A stretch of 19,677 nt of DNA from QPIN01 sp964399475. Its GTDB lineage: Bacteria; Pseudomonadota; Gammaproteobacteria; Methylococcales; Methylomonadaceae. Of the stretch, positions 1 to 6,922 are shown one piece after another. Made by a program: the position numbers and the translations under genes. How positions within the stretch are numbered: position 1 is the first letter of the stretch; every line of letters starts with the position of its first letter. Below the pieces are notes generated by a model, which saw only the letters and a program-made list of their open reading frames with translations, had not been told where the DNA came from and did not search any database. The stretch lies in contig CAYNRB010000039.1 of assembly GCA_964399475.1 (NCBI GenBank), positions 1 through 19,677 of the forward strand, in the 5' to 3' direction.

Positions 1-165
1 TCATAGTATTTTGATAATTCAATGTGAATAAAATTTACTGCTATATTTTAACGTTGATGTTAAATAGTATCGGATCACTATTTAAAAGTAAATAAATACT
101 TATTTATATAGGTATTTTTATCTTTTGCATTAAAAATAATAAAGTATCGAATCGAAATTAAGTTA

Positions 166-192
166 TTGACAAAGAAAAATCAATGATATAAA
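166..192 (+). promoter_or_regulatory. possible sigma70 promoter
   Basis: TTGACA at 166-171 is followed by TATAAA at 187-192, a spacing of 15 bases, slightly short. The -10 lies inside ATCAATGATATAAA (179-192), which recurs with one change at 1416-1429 on the other side of the MarR gene. No gene is visible immediately downstream, so the target is unclear. Confidence 0.25.
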
Positions 193-234
193 TTACCCAT
201 CAAAGTAGTATTGATTTGTAATCTTTTGACAGGC

Positions 235-258
235 GGTCGATTTTTTAAAAAAATGACC
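235..258. terminator. A/T palindrome after the MarR gene
   Basis: GGTCGATTTTTT faces AAAAAAATGACC, giving two 12-base arms with one mismatch and almost no loop. It begins 31 bases beyond the MarR stop codon in the direction of that gene. It could act as a weak terminator, but the stem is mostly A-T, so an operator or chance palindrome is also possible. Confidence 0.25.
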
Positions 259-288
259 AAAGGAGGTTATGAAATTCAAAAATGTTTG

Positions 289-1326
289 TTAAATAGGAAT
301 ATGTTCTTGGCAAATTTTTACACTATCAGGTTCAGTTAACTTTTCTTGCGTCAACTCACAAAAATAACCTATTGATTTTATAGAAAAGTTTTTACAAGTA
401 TGACATACACCAAAAGAATATGAATTATTAGCCTTTTGTAAAGCACTGAGTGATTCAACAAATAATTCTTCCACAGCAGCTGTTATCAATGAATTTTCTT
501 CCAATATTGCTGCTGCTTTATTAAAAAAAACGCTGGGTTTTGCCTTATTTAAAATATTAAGTCCTTTTTGTAATAATTGTATGTGGAATACCCGTTTATC
601 ATTCTGATCTTGATGTTTTTTAATAAATTCTTTTTTTTCCAGAATAAGCAGTGTTTGAGAAAGTGTGCCACGGGTTATACCTAAATAATTAGCAATTGCT
701 GCTGGGGTATCGCTGTATTTATTAGATAAGGATAAATAATCCAGAACCTGAAAATGCACCATTTGTATTTTCAGTTCTGTGCACTTCTTTCGTTCTTCTG
801 TACGAATCAGCGTTGCCATACGATCAATTAAATCGAAAATGGTCTGGTTTTTGGTTAGATTAAATGAATAAGCATATTCTGCTTTGAAAGATTGTGACTG
901 AGATACTTTTTGTAACGCGCTAAGTACTTTGACAAAAATATTTTTTTGAAGGGTAATAGCAGTATTATTTTGAAGCTGTATTATTGCTTTGTTAAAAAGC
1001 TCTATTCTGCGCACTTTTTTTAGAATAGATTGACCAGAAGGCAGGAGATGAACATGAATAATACGTTTATCTACTTCATCTTTTTTTTTCTCAATATAGC
1101 CTTTTTTTTCAAGAACAATTAAAGATTGAGAAACGGTTCCGCGTGTCATTCCAAAATAGTATGCTGTAGCTGCTGGCGTGTCTGTATATTTATTGGATTG
1201 TGACAAATAATTTAGTACTTCATAATGCACAAGCTGAAGTCTGAATTCGGCACATTTTTTGCGTTCTTCTGAACGAATTAATGCCGCCATAGATTCGACA
1301 AATTCAAATATTTTTGTATTTCGCAT
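289..1326 (-). CDS. tandem-duplicated MarR-type regulator with Cys/His tail
   Basis: Probable DNA-binding transcription regulator of the MarR winged-helix family. The 345-residue protein is an internal duplication: residues 4-147 and about 159-305 align closely along their length. Each half has the helix stretch with the EERKKC motif, a SNKY(T/S)DTPAA segment, a recognition-helix segment (MTRGTVSQS and ITRGTLSQT), a LEKK wing and a DKR turn. Normal MarR proteins are about 150-170 residues and work as dimers, so this reads as a single-chain pseudo-dimer. The tail after repeat 2 carries C308-x2-C311, C323 and C339-x2-H342, a possible metal or redox site that repeat 1 lacks. The ATG at 1326 has no clear ribosome binding site. 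The gene is divergent from the heme d1 locus and could regulate it; the ligand is unknown. Confidence 0.8.
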   Translation of the reverse strand: MRNTKIFEFVESMAALIRSEERKKCAEFRLQLVHYEVLNYLSQSNKYTDTPAATAYYFGMTRGTVSQSLIVLEKKGYIEKKKDEVDKRIIHVHLLPSGQSILKKVRRIELFNKAIIQLQNNTAITLQKNIFVKVLSALQKVSQSQSFKAEYAYSFNLTKNQTIFDLIDRMATLIRTEERKKCTELKIQMVHFQVLDYLSLSNKYSDTPAAIANYLGITRGTLSQTLLILEKKEFIKKHQDQNDKRVFHIQLLQKGLNILNKAKPSVFFNKAAAILEENSLITAAVEELFVESLSALQKANNSYSFGVCHTCKNFSIKSIGYFCELTQEKLTEPDSVKICQEHIPI

Positions 1327-1414
1327 AACTTTCGGGTGGCTTACAAATATTTAGAGCTATATGCCAAATTATCAATAAATTGCGTATAATCACTAGAAGA
1401 TATATTTTACTCTT

Positions 1415-1429
1415 TATCATTGATATAAA
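1415..1429. promoter_or_regulatory. candidate operator between MarR gene and nir locus
   Basis: TATCATTGATA (1415-1425) is an 11-base palindrome with one central base. It is part of ATCATTGATATAAA (1416-1429), which matches 179-192 in 13 of 14 positions. MarR proteins bind palindromes of about this kind near their own gene. The site lies in the divergent gap between 1327 and 1698. Assigning it to the MarR protein is inference. Confidence 0.3.
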
Positions 1430-1492
1430 AAGAGTTGCATATAAAATAGTCAAATTAATTATTTGCATCCGAGTTGAGCGAAGAAAATCTAG

Positions 1493-1657
1493 TAAGGCAA
1501 GTCGCAATAAATAAACTACCAATCTTGCTGGTCTTTTTGTCCGTCTGTAGCCGTGTAGCAATAATTAAATAGTTGCCTATGCGCCTATTTTTACACGACT
1601 AAAGACAAACAAAAATCCTGCCCAATATTGGTAGTTTATTTAATGCGAGTTACCTTA
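1493..1657 (-). repeat. long hairpin repeat, copy A
   Basis: Long inverted repeat with arms 1493-1523 and 1627-1657 matching in 28 of 31 positions. Inside are the family boxes in reverse orientation: CTTTTTGTCCGTC near 1532-1544, the tip AGTTGCCTATGCGCCTA at about 1571-1587, and GACAAACAAAAATCCTGCC at 1604-1622. The tip is shorter than in other copies. It ends 41 bases before the preferred start of the cd1 gene, so it could lie in the nir leader. Confidence 0.85.
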
Positions 1658-1698
1658 ACTTTAATTTCATCTCACTCTTGAGGCTAACAGAAATCAAA

Positions 1699-3261
1699 AT
1701 GAAAAAAACAATAATAAAGTTTAATCAATCTATTCTGCTAACAACCGCCAGTCTACTTCTGTTATCAGGCAATATTCAGGCAAATTCTGATACCCATCAA
1801 TTATTTCAAGATAATTGCGCCAGTTGCCATGGATCAGATCACGGCGGTTACATAGCCCCCGCATTAAATTCAACAACTCTAAAAGGACGTAGCCCTACTG
1901 TCTTACGCACAACCATTATGACAGGTAGTTTTGATACCTTAATGCCTCCATTCTATGGTCGATTAAAAGACCAACAAATTCGTGCATTAGTTAAACACAT
2001 TCAATCCACGCCGAAACTAAAAAATCCAGCCTGGACTATTGAAGACATGAAAAAGTCTTTAAAAATTTATGTTAAAGATGAAAGCACTCTACCCGCCTCA
2101 CCGACTTATAAAATTGACAGTATAGATGATCTGATCGGCGTTGCTGCACGAGGCAGATATGGACGCGGTGAAGGATCAAAAGCGGTCTTTATTAACAGTA
2201 AAACACATAAAATAGTCGGTGAAGTGTTAACTGACGTTGCTGCACATATTATTGATTTTAATCCCGCTATCCCTCGTTGGGCTTATGTAAAAACAGATAC
2301 GGCTGAAATTTTTAAAGTTGATTTATATTCAATGCAAGCTGTACGTAGTATTAAAACGGGTTACAACGGCCCAGGTATGGGTGTTTCACGCGATGGAAAA
2401 TATATAATGGCGGGATCTTTTGTACCGCATAATGCCGTCATTCTTGATGCTGATACCTTAGAACCCTTAAAAACCTTTGAGCTAGAAGGTATTGACCCTG
2501 ATGGTAAAATGGTCAGTTCAGATTCGGGTATGATCATCGGCACACCTTACGCTGATATATTTGCTATTGCTCTGGAAAATGCCGGCCAGGTATGGATTAT
2601 TGATTTAAAAGAAGGTTTTCCAATTACCAAAATTAAAAATGTGGGTAGACATCTGCACGATGCTTTCTTAACCCATAAAGGCCGTAAATTAATGGTTGCG
2701 GCTTATGATGACAACATTGTTACTGCTATTGATTTAAAAGAACGTAAAATCATCAAAAAGCTGAAAGCAGGTTGTGTTCCTCATGTGGGCGGTGGTGCTG
2801 CGATTAAAGTTAATGGCCGAACTTTGGGCTTTGGTACTAATTTTGGAACTTGTGAAAAAACTGTGGTCAGTGTTTGGGATCTGGATAAAATGGAATTGAT
2901 TAAACAAATCCCCGTCTCTGGAGGGACGGAATCACCTGCCGCACATGCCAACGCACCTTATATCGCTGTCGATATCATTACTAAAGACAGACGTGCTCGA
3001 ACAATTCAATTAATTGATAAAGAAACCTTGGAAGTTGTAAAAACGCTGGATGTCGGTGGTCATGCCTATTTTCCTGAATACAGTGCGGATGGAAAATTTT
3101 TATATGTCAGTGCTGGATATGCAGGTGATGAAGTAGTGGTTTTTGACTCTTTTAGCTTAAAGAAAGTCGCTACCATACAAATGGAAAGCCCAGCCGGAAT
3201 TTTTTCTCGTGGGCGTGTTAAGTACATGACCCGTGGCTTATCACCCGATGAAATGGAGTAA
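1699..3261 (+). CDS. cytochrome cd1-family protein (NirS nitrite reductase or NirN-like)
   Basis: Periplasmic protein with an N-terminal cytochrome c domain and a C-terminal d1-heme beta-propeller. I start it at the ATG at 1699, giving 520 residues and a clean signal peptide (KKTIIKFNQS, then a hydrophobic run ending near QANS); an upstream in-frame TTG at 1678 is less likely. Residue numbers follow this start. The c-heme motif is CASCH (40-44), with M82 in LMPP as probable axial ligand. In the propeller, H183 (AAHII), H320 (HLHD) and H362 (PHVGGG) fall where NirS has its proximal d1 ligand and its two distal catalytic histidines. That favours nitrite reductase, whereas NirN (dihydro-heme d1 dehydrogenase) is not expected to keep both distal residues. 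Against NirS, it lacks the long N-terminal extension and ends in an unusual SPAGIFSRGR tail. It heads the heme d1 locus. Confidence 0.75.
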   Translation: MKKTIIKFNQSILLTTASLLLLSGNIQANSDTHQLFQDNCASCHGSDHGGYIAPALNSTTLKGRSPTVLRTTIMTGSFDTLMPPFYGRLKDQQIRALVKHIQSTPKLKNPAWTIEDMKKSLKIYVKDESTLPASPTYKIDSIDDLIGVAARGRYGRGEGSKAVFINSKTHKIVGEVLTDVAAHIIDFNPAIPRWAYVKTDTAEIFKVDLYSMQAVRSIKTGYNGPGMGVSRDGKYIMAGSFVPHNAVILDADTLEPLKTFELEGIDPDGKMVSSDSGMIIGTPYADIFAIALENAGQVWIIDLKEGFPITKIKNVGRHLHDAFLTHKGRKLMVAAYDDNIVTAIDLKERKIIKKLKAGCVPHVGGGAAIKVNGRTLGFGTNFGTCEKTVVSVWDLDKMELIKQIPVSGGTESPAAHANAPYIAVDIITKDRRARTIQLIDKETLEVVKTLDVGGHAYFPEYSADGKFLYVSAGYAGDEVVVFDSFSLKKVATIQMESPAGIFSRGRVKYMTRGLSPDEME

Positions 3262-3265
3262 GCTA

Positions 3266-3577
3266 ATGAAACTTCCTATTTATCTTGTTTTAGTACTAAC
3301 CGGATTGTTTCTATCAACATCCAGTCAGGCCGCCAGTATTTATGCGGGTCAAGTTAAAGCCGCAGAGGTTTGCTCACAATGTCATGGTGTTCGGGCTAAC
3401 AGTGTAGATTCCGTTTTTCCAGATCTTGCAGGACGGGATGCTGACTATTTAAAAATAGCCTTAAAACAATATCGCGACAAGACACGTATTTCTGTAATTA
3501 TGAATAATATTGCTGGCTCTTTAAGCGACCGAGATATTAGTAATGTAGCAGCCTATTACGGTCGACTAAAACCTTAG
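3266..3577 (+). CDS. small class I cytochrome c (electron donor type)
   Basis: Periplasmic mono-heme cytochrome of about 103 residues. It starts at the ATG at 3266, preceded by GGAG at 3255-3258; a GTG at 3233 would overlap the cd1 gene and place residues before the signal peptide. Signal peptide is about residues 1-22, heme motif CSQCH is at 36-40, and M79 is the likely axial ligand in a segment resembling cytochrome c553 (KTRISVIMNN, then LSDRDI and AAYYG). It begins 4 bases after the cd1 gene, so the two are co-transcribed, and it probably feeds electrons to the cd1 protein, as NirM does in pseudomonads. It is more c553-like than a true NirM. The TAG stop (3575-3577) lies inside the arm of hairpin copy B. 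Confidence 0.8.
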   Translation: MKLPIYLVLVLTGLFLSTSSQAASIYAGQVKAAEVCSQCHGVRANSVDSVFPDLAGRDADYLKIALKQYRDKTRISVIMNNIAGSLSDRDISNVAAYYGRLKP

Positions 3578-3740
3578 GAACGAGGATTTAATAATATGCG
3601 AAAGTTTGACGCAGGATTTTTGTTCGTCTTCAAGGCGTAGCAACAGGCGCATAGCAAGCTACGCAACTGTTGCTACAACGCAGAAGACGGACAAAAAGAC
3701 AAGTCAAAATTCGTATATTATTGAATCCTCGTTCCTTAGG
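3572..3740 (+). repeat. long hairpin repeat, copy B (best preserved)
   Basis: A 169-base element. The outer arms (3572-3610 and 3703-3740) match over about 38 bases with few differences, most of them G-T pairs. Next come the conserved GCAGGATTTTTGT (3611-3623) and ACAAAAAGACAAG (3691-3703), then an inner copy-specific stem (GCGTAGCAACAG against CTGTTGCTACAACGC), and finally the conserved tip GGCGCATAGC-AA-GCTACGC at about 3647-3664. It sits inside the nir operon between the small cytochrome gene and nirC. Confidence 0.9.
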
Positions 3741-3744
3741 AAGG

Positions 3745-3888
3745 GGACACAATAACTTGCACATTCTCACTTGCTTTTTTGTCCGTCTTCGTTTGTGCAA
3801 CAACCGTTACATAGCCTGCTGCAGGCCTATTACTACTCAAATGAAGTCAAACAAAAAATCTTCGCAATAATGCACAACTTATTATGTC
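3745..3888 (-). repeat. long hairpin repeat, copy C
   Basis: Second element placed right after copy B in opposite orientation. It contains CTTGCTTTTTTGTCCGTCTT (3770-3789) and the reverse-orientation tip around 3798-3827 (CAACCGTTACATAGC, then GGCC). The outer arms near 3745-3770 and 3862-3888 are imperfectly complementary. The right arm reaches the first possible ATG of nirC (3884). Together B and C fill the 306-base gap in the operon. Confidence 0.75.
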
Positions 3889-4204
3889 TCATTCCCTAGC
3901 AATGAAGCTTTGGATTTTTACCTTAGTATTTTCAGTCAACGTATGGGCTGAAACACCTTCAGATCAAAGAAAACAGGAACTCATCAATCTACTTAAACAT
4001 GATTGTGGTTCCTGCCATGGATTGACTTTAAAAGGTGGGCTTGGTTCTTCTTTATTGGCTAAGGATTTAATAGACAAAGATGATGCTTTTTTAGTTGAAA
4101 CCATTTTAATGGGTAGAAAAGGGACGGCAATGCCGCCTTGGCAAAAATTTATTAGCAAGTCGGAAGCCATCTGGTTAGTTAAGTATTTACGAAATAATCC
4201 TTAA
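3884..4204 (+). CDS. NirC-type cytochrome c55X
   Basis: Periplasmic mono-heme cytochrome of the NirC/c55X type, associated with maturation of heme d1 or electron transfer to the cd1 enzyme. The sequence shows a short signal peptide, heme motif DCGSCHG followed by LTLKGGLG, and a TAMPPW segment supplying the Met ligand; this arrangement is characteristic of NirC. Two starts are possible, the ATG at 3884 (106 residues) and one at 3902 (100 residues, signal peptide beginning MKLWIF). The second avoids the arm of hairpin copy C. Neither has a clear ribosome binding site. nirF follows after a 132-base gap. Confidence 0.8.
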   Translation: MSHSLAMKLWIFTLVFSVNVWAETPSDQRKQELINLLKHDCGSCHGLTLKGGLGSSLLAKDLIDKDDAFLVETILMGRKGTAMPPWQKFISKSEAIWLVKYLRNNP

Positions 4205-4213
4205 TAATTTAAA

Positions 4214-4315
4214 TGTAGAGCGGACTTCAGCCCACTTCTAAACTATATTAACTCTGTCTATTTAATTTTTCCTTAAAAGCCCTTATGACACTAGCGGACT
4301 TAAATTCGCTCTACA
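4214..4315. repeat. inverted pair of GTAGAGCGGACTT repeats
   Basis: TGTAGAGCGGACTTCAG (from 4214) faces GCGGACTTAAATTCGCTCTACA (4294-4315) in inverted orientation, with about 58 bases between. A third copy begins at 16491. The pair fills the gap between nirC and nirF and could fold as a loose stem in the mRNA. Confidence 0.7.
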
Positions 4316-4336
4316 GCGTAGCTATTTGACCAACTT

Positions 4337-5533
4337 ATGTTCTCAAATCACACTAATTCCATGTTATCCCGAATTCTTTTTATCTGCTGCTTATTATTTT
4401 GCAATATTATCAATGCTGAGATACGTGCAACAGGTGATCTTGGCATCATTATTGAACGTGCCAGAGGTACGGCTTTACTGGTCAATACCAGTCAAAAAAC
4501 TATTTTAAAACGTTTTGAATCATTAGGCGATTTATCGCATGCCTCCGTGGTTTTTTCACGAGATCAACGTTACGCCTATATATTTGGGCGTGATGGTGGT
4601 TTAACTAAAGTCGACTTATTACTTGATCAAGTCGAAAAACGTATCATGCAGGCAGGAAATAGTATTGGAGGAGCAATTTCCCAAGATGGTAGTTTGATCG
4701 CCGTTTCTAATTACACACCGGGAGGGGTAAAGGTTTTTTCCAGTGAAACCCTGGAATTAATCGCCGATATACCAGCAATCTATTCTGATAACAAAGTTTC
4801 AAAGGTGGTTGGATTAGTTGATGCACCCGGTTCAGGAAAAAAGTTTGTTTACAGCTTATTTGATGCAGGAGAAATATGGACTATTGATCTGAAACAGGCT
4901 AACAAACCGCTGATCCAAAAGTTTAAAAATATTGGAAAACAACCATATGATGCTTTACTTTCTCCGAATGGACGCTACTATATTGCAGGTTTGTTTGGCG
5001 AAAAAGGTCTAGCCTTATTAGATTTATGGCAACCAGAATTGGGTGTAAAACGTATTCTAGACAATTACGGTAAACAAGATAAAAAACTACCTGTTTATAA
5101 AATGCCACACCTTGAAGGCTGGGCAGTAGCTGATGATTTAATGTTTGTGCCGGCTATCGGTCAACATGAAGTATTAGTTATTAATAAACGTAATTGGCAA
5201 TTAGTAAAGAGAATCCCTGTTCTGGGTCAACCTGTGTTTGTAATGGCTAGACCAGATGGTCGGCACATCTGGGTTAACTTTGCATTCCCTGATAATCAAC
5301 ATCTACAGATAATAGACGCAAAGGATTTAACATTAATTAAATCTTTACAACCTGGAAAAGCAGTTTTACATATGGAATTTGCACCTAGAGGTGAAGAAGT
5401 CTGGGTTTCTGTCCGTGATGATAACCAAGTAATAATTTATAATACAGATACTTTTGCAGAAAAAGCGCGTCTCAAAGCGGAAAAACCCAGTGGAATTTTC
5501 TTTACAAGTCGTGCGCATAAATTAGGTTTATGA
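4337..5533 (+). CDS. heme d1 biosynthesis protein NirF
   Basis: NirF is a periplasmic propeller protein of the cytochrome d1 family without the c-heme domain; it is thought to act late in heme d1 formation. The 398 residues agree with the usual length of about 390-400. The N-terminus has a hydrophobic signal segment (residues about 10-27), with an alternative ATG at 4361 that would start directly at the signal. The pair of cysteines at the signal end does not form a standard lipobox, so I do not call it a lipoprotein. H68 in the SHASVVFSRD segment is at the place of the conserved early histidine of the family. The C-terminal KPSGIFFTSRAHK is typical. It has no CxxCH motif. nirD begins 1 base after its stop. 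Confidence 0.9.
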   Translation: MFSNHTNSMLSRILFICCLLFCNIINAEIRATGDLGIIIERARGTALLVNTSQKTILKRFESLGDLSHASVVFSRDQRYAYIFGRDGGLTKVDLLLDQVEKRIMQAGNSIGGAISQDGSLIAVSNYTPGGVKVFSSETLELIADIPAIYSDNKVSKVVGLVDAPGSGKKFVYSLFDAGEIWTIDLKQANKPLIQKFKNIGKQPYDALLSPNGRYYIAGLFGEKGLALLDLWQPELGVKRILDNYGKQDKKLPVYKMPHLEGWAVADDLMFVPAIGQHEVLVINKRNWQLVKRIPVLGQPVFVMARPDGRHIWVNFAFPDNQHLQIIDAKDLTLIKSLQPGKAVLHMEFAPRGEEVWVSVRDDNQVIIYNTDTFAEKARLKAEKPSGIFFTSRAHKLGL

Positions 5534-5534
5534 C

Positions 5535-6014
5535 ATGTTAAGTTCATTTCACAAACAATTATTAAACAACTATCAGTTAGATTTCCCCTTAACCCCCAGA
5601 CCTTATAAAGCCATTGCTGAAATGCTAGATAGCAGTGAAGAAGAGGTATTATTGGCTATACAAGAATTAAATGATCAAGGCCTGATTTCTCGAATTGGCC
5701 CGATTATAAAACCCAATCAGATTGGCAAAAGCATGCTGGTGGCTTTATCTGTACCTCAATCAAAATTACAGCAAGTTGCGGATATAATCAGTTCTTTTCC
5801 AGAAGTCAATCATAATTACGAACGGGAAAACCACTTTAATTTATGGTTTGTTCTAATAGCCAATAATGATGAACACTTACAGAACACCTTAATCAATATT
5901 GAACAGCAAAGTGGTTATAAAACCATGCAATTGCCATTATTAGCCGATTACTATATTAATCTTGGATTTGAACTGGATCTAAACGATGGATGTGATAGAT
6001 TACCAACTGATTGA
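5535..6014 (+). CDS. siroheme decarboxylase subunit NirD
   Basis: Cytoplasmic Lrp/AsnC-like protein that, with NirL, NirG and NirH, decarboxylates siroheme to 12,18-didecarboxysiroheme on the way to heme d1. The 159 residues show an N-terminal helix-turn-helix-like part (about 5-60, with PLTPRPYKAIAEML and GLISRIGPI) and a C-terminal AsnC-like part with the NHNYERENHFNLWFVL signature of the D/G type. The ATG at 5535 follows the nirF stop after one base, and the 3' end overlaps nirL by 29 bases, indicating translational coupling. The HTH here is not expected to bind DNA. Confidence 0.88.
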   Translation: MLSSFHKQLLNNYQLDFPLTPRPYKAIAEMLDSSEEEVLLAIQELNDQGLISRIGPIIKPNQIGKSMLVALSVPQSKLQQVADIISSFPEVNHNYERENHFNLWFVLIANNDEHLQNTLINIEQQSGYKTMQLPLLADYYINLGFELDLNDGCDRLPTD

Positions 6015-6486
6015 AGCCATACAAAATGGCTTGCCTGTCTGCCCCCGACCTTATTCATCAATAGCAAAATCATTGAATCTAACGGAACAGGAAGTGATTG
6101 ATAGAATCGGCCAACTAAAACAACAAGGTCTGGTTAAACGATTAGGCGTGATTGTAAACCACCGACAGCTTGGATACCAAGCTAATGCAATGGTAGTAAT
6201 GAATATCCCGGATCATTTAGTCGATGCAATTGGTGCACAAATTAGTTCATTCAAGTTTGTGAATTTATGTTATCTTCGCCCTCGTCACGGTGAAAAATGG
6301 CCTTATAATCTGTATTGCATGATCCATGGAAAAAACCGCGAGCGCGTTCTTAGTCAATTGGATCATTTAAAAGAAACCTGTAACCTGACTCAATTTGCTC
6401 AAGAAGTCTTATTCAGTAAACGCTGTTTCAAACAACGTGGCGCTCTTTATACGCCTAAGCAGATAGTGGAAACAGCAAATGGATGA
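5986..6486 (+). CDS. siroheme decarboxylase subunit NirL
   Basis: Partner subunit of the NirDLGH siroheme decarboxylase, 166 residues. An HTH-like N-terminal part (CPRPYSSIAKSL, then GLVKRLGVIVNH) is followed by the L/H-type signature CYLRPRHGEKWPYNLYCMIHG, which differs clearly from the D/G signature. The ATG at 5986 lies inside nirD, and the TGA at 6484-6486 overlaps the nirG start by 8 bases. Calling it L rather than H rests on gene order; motif alone fits either. Confidence 0.87.
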   Translation: MDVIDYQLIEAIQNGLPVCPRPYSSIAKSLNLTEQEVIDRIGQLKQQGLVKRLGVIVNHRQLGYQANAMVVMNIPDHLVDAIGAQISSFKFVNLCYLRPRHGEKWPYNLYCMIHGKNRERVLSQLDHLKETCNLTQFAQEVLFSKRCFKQRGALYTPKQIVETANG

Positions 6487-6922
6487 ACTAGATAAACTTA
6501 TAATTAATCAGTTACAGACGGGGGTTCCCATCTGCGACTCACCTTTTTTTATATTAGCCCAACAACTAGACATAGAAGAAGATGTATTACTAGATCGTCT
6601 TAAACGCTTATTGGATAATGGTATTTTATCTCGTTTCGGGCCGCTTTATAATGCTGAAAAAATGGGAGGTGCCTTAAGCTTGGCCGCTGTAAAAGCACCT
6701 AAACACAAGTTTGATCAAATTGCCGACACCATCAATAAATTCCCCGAAGTTGCTCATAATTATGCGCGAAACCATGAGTTAAACATGTGGTTTGTACTCG
6801 CCACTGAAACCTCAGAACAAATCTCTCAAATCATTAGCCAAATTGAAAAAGAAACCGGGTTAACTGTTTATAACATGCCTAAAATCAACGAGTATTTTGT
6901 AGGTTTAAAACTGGAAGCTTGA
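6479..6922 (+). CDS. siroheme decarboxylase subunit NirG
   Basis: Third subunit of the siroheme decarboxylase set, 147 residues, and the shortest of the four. It has the D/G-type signature HNYARNHELNMWFVLA and an N-terminal HTH-like part ending GILSRFGPLYN. It overlaps nirL by 8 bases, and its TGA (6920-6922) shares a base with the nirH ATG. It resembles nirD more than its immediate neighbours, fitting an old duplication of a D/L-type pair. Confidence 0.87.
   Translation: MDELDKLIINQLQTGVPICDSPFFILAQQLDIEEDVLLDRLKRLLDNGILSRFGPLYNAEKMGGALSLAAVKAPKHKFDQIADTINKFPEVAHNYARNHELNMWFVLATETSEQISQIISQIEKETGLTVYNMPKINEYFVGLKLEA

Larger units (their letters stand above)
1..288. other. AT-rich gap, no supported gene
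   Basis: This stretch contains no convincing coding region. It holds a promoter-like pair at 166-192, a short A/T palindrome at 235-258 and a purine-rich AAAGGAGGT at about 260-268 that looks like a ribosome binding site. The only open frames after that site are a handful of codons long (for example a 7-codon frame from the ATG at 269). It could be the leader of a lost gene or simply chance. Confidence 0.5.

Noticed and set aside
260..290. Strong AAAGGAGGT with ATG as a small gene
   Set aside because: Spacing to the first ATG is only about two bases and the frame ends after seven codons; the frame from the ATG at 253 gives only 28 residues with no pattern.
1304..1561. 85-residue minus-strand open frame upstream of the MarR gene
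   Set aside because: It runs through the arm and tip of hairpin copy A and overlaps the MarR start; the product shows no family signature.
3670..3870. 66-residue plus-strand open frame between the small cytochrome gene and nirC
   Set aside because: It lies entirely within hairpin copies B and C, and its codons are just the repeat sequence.
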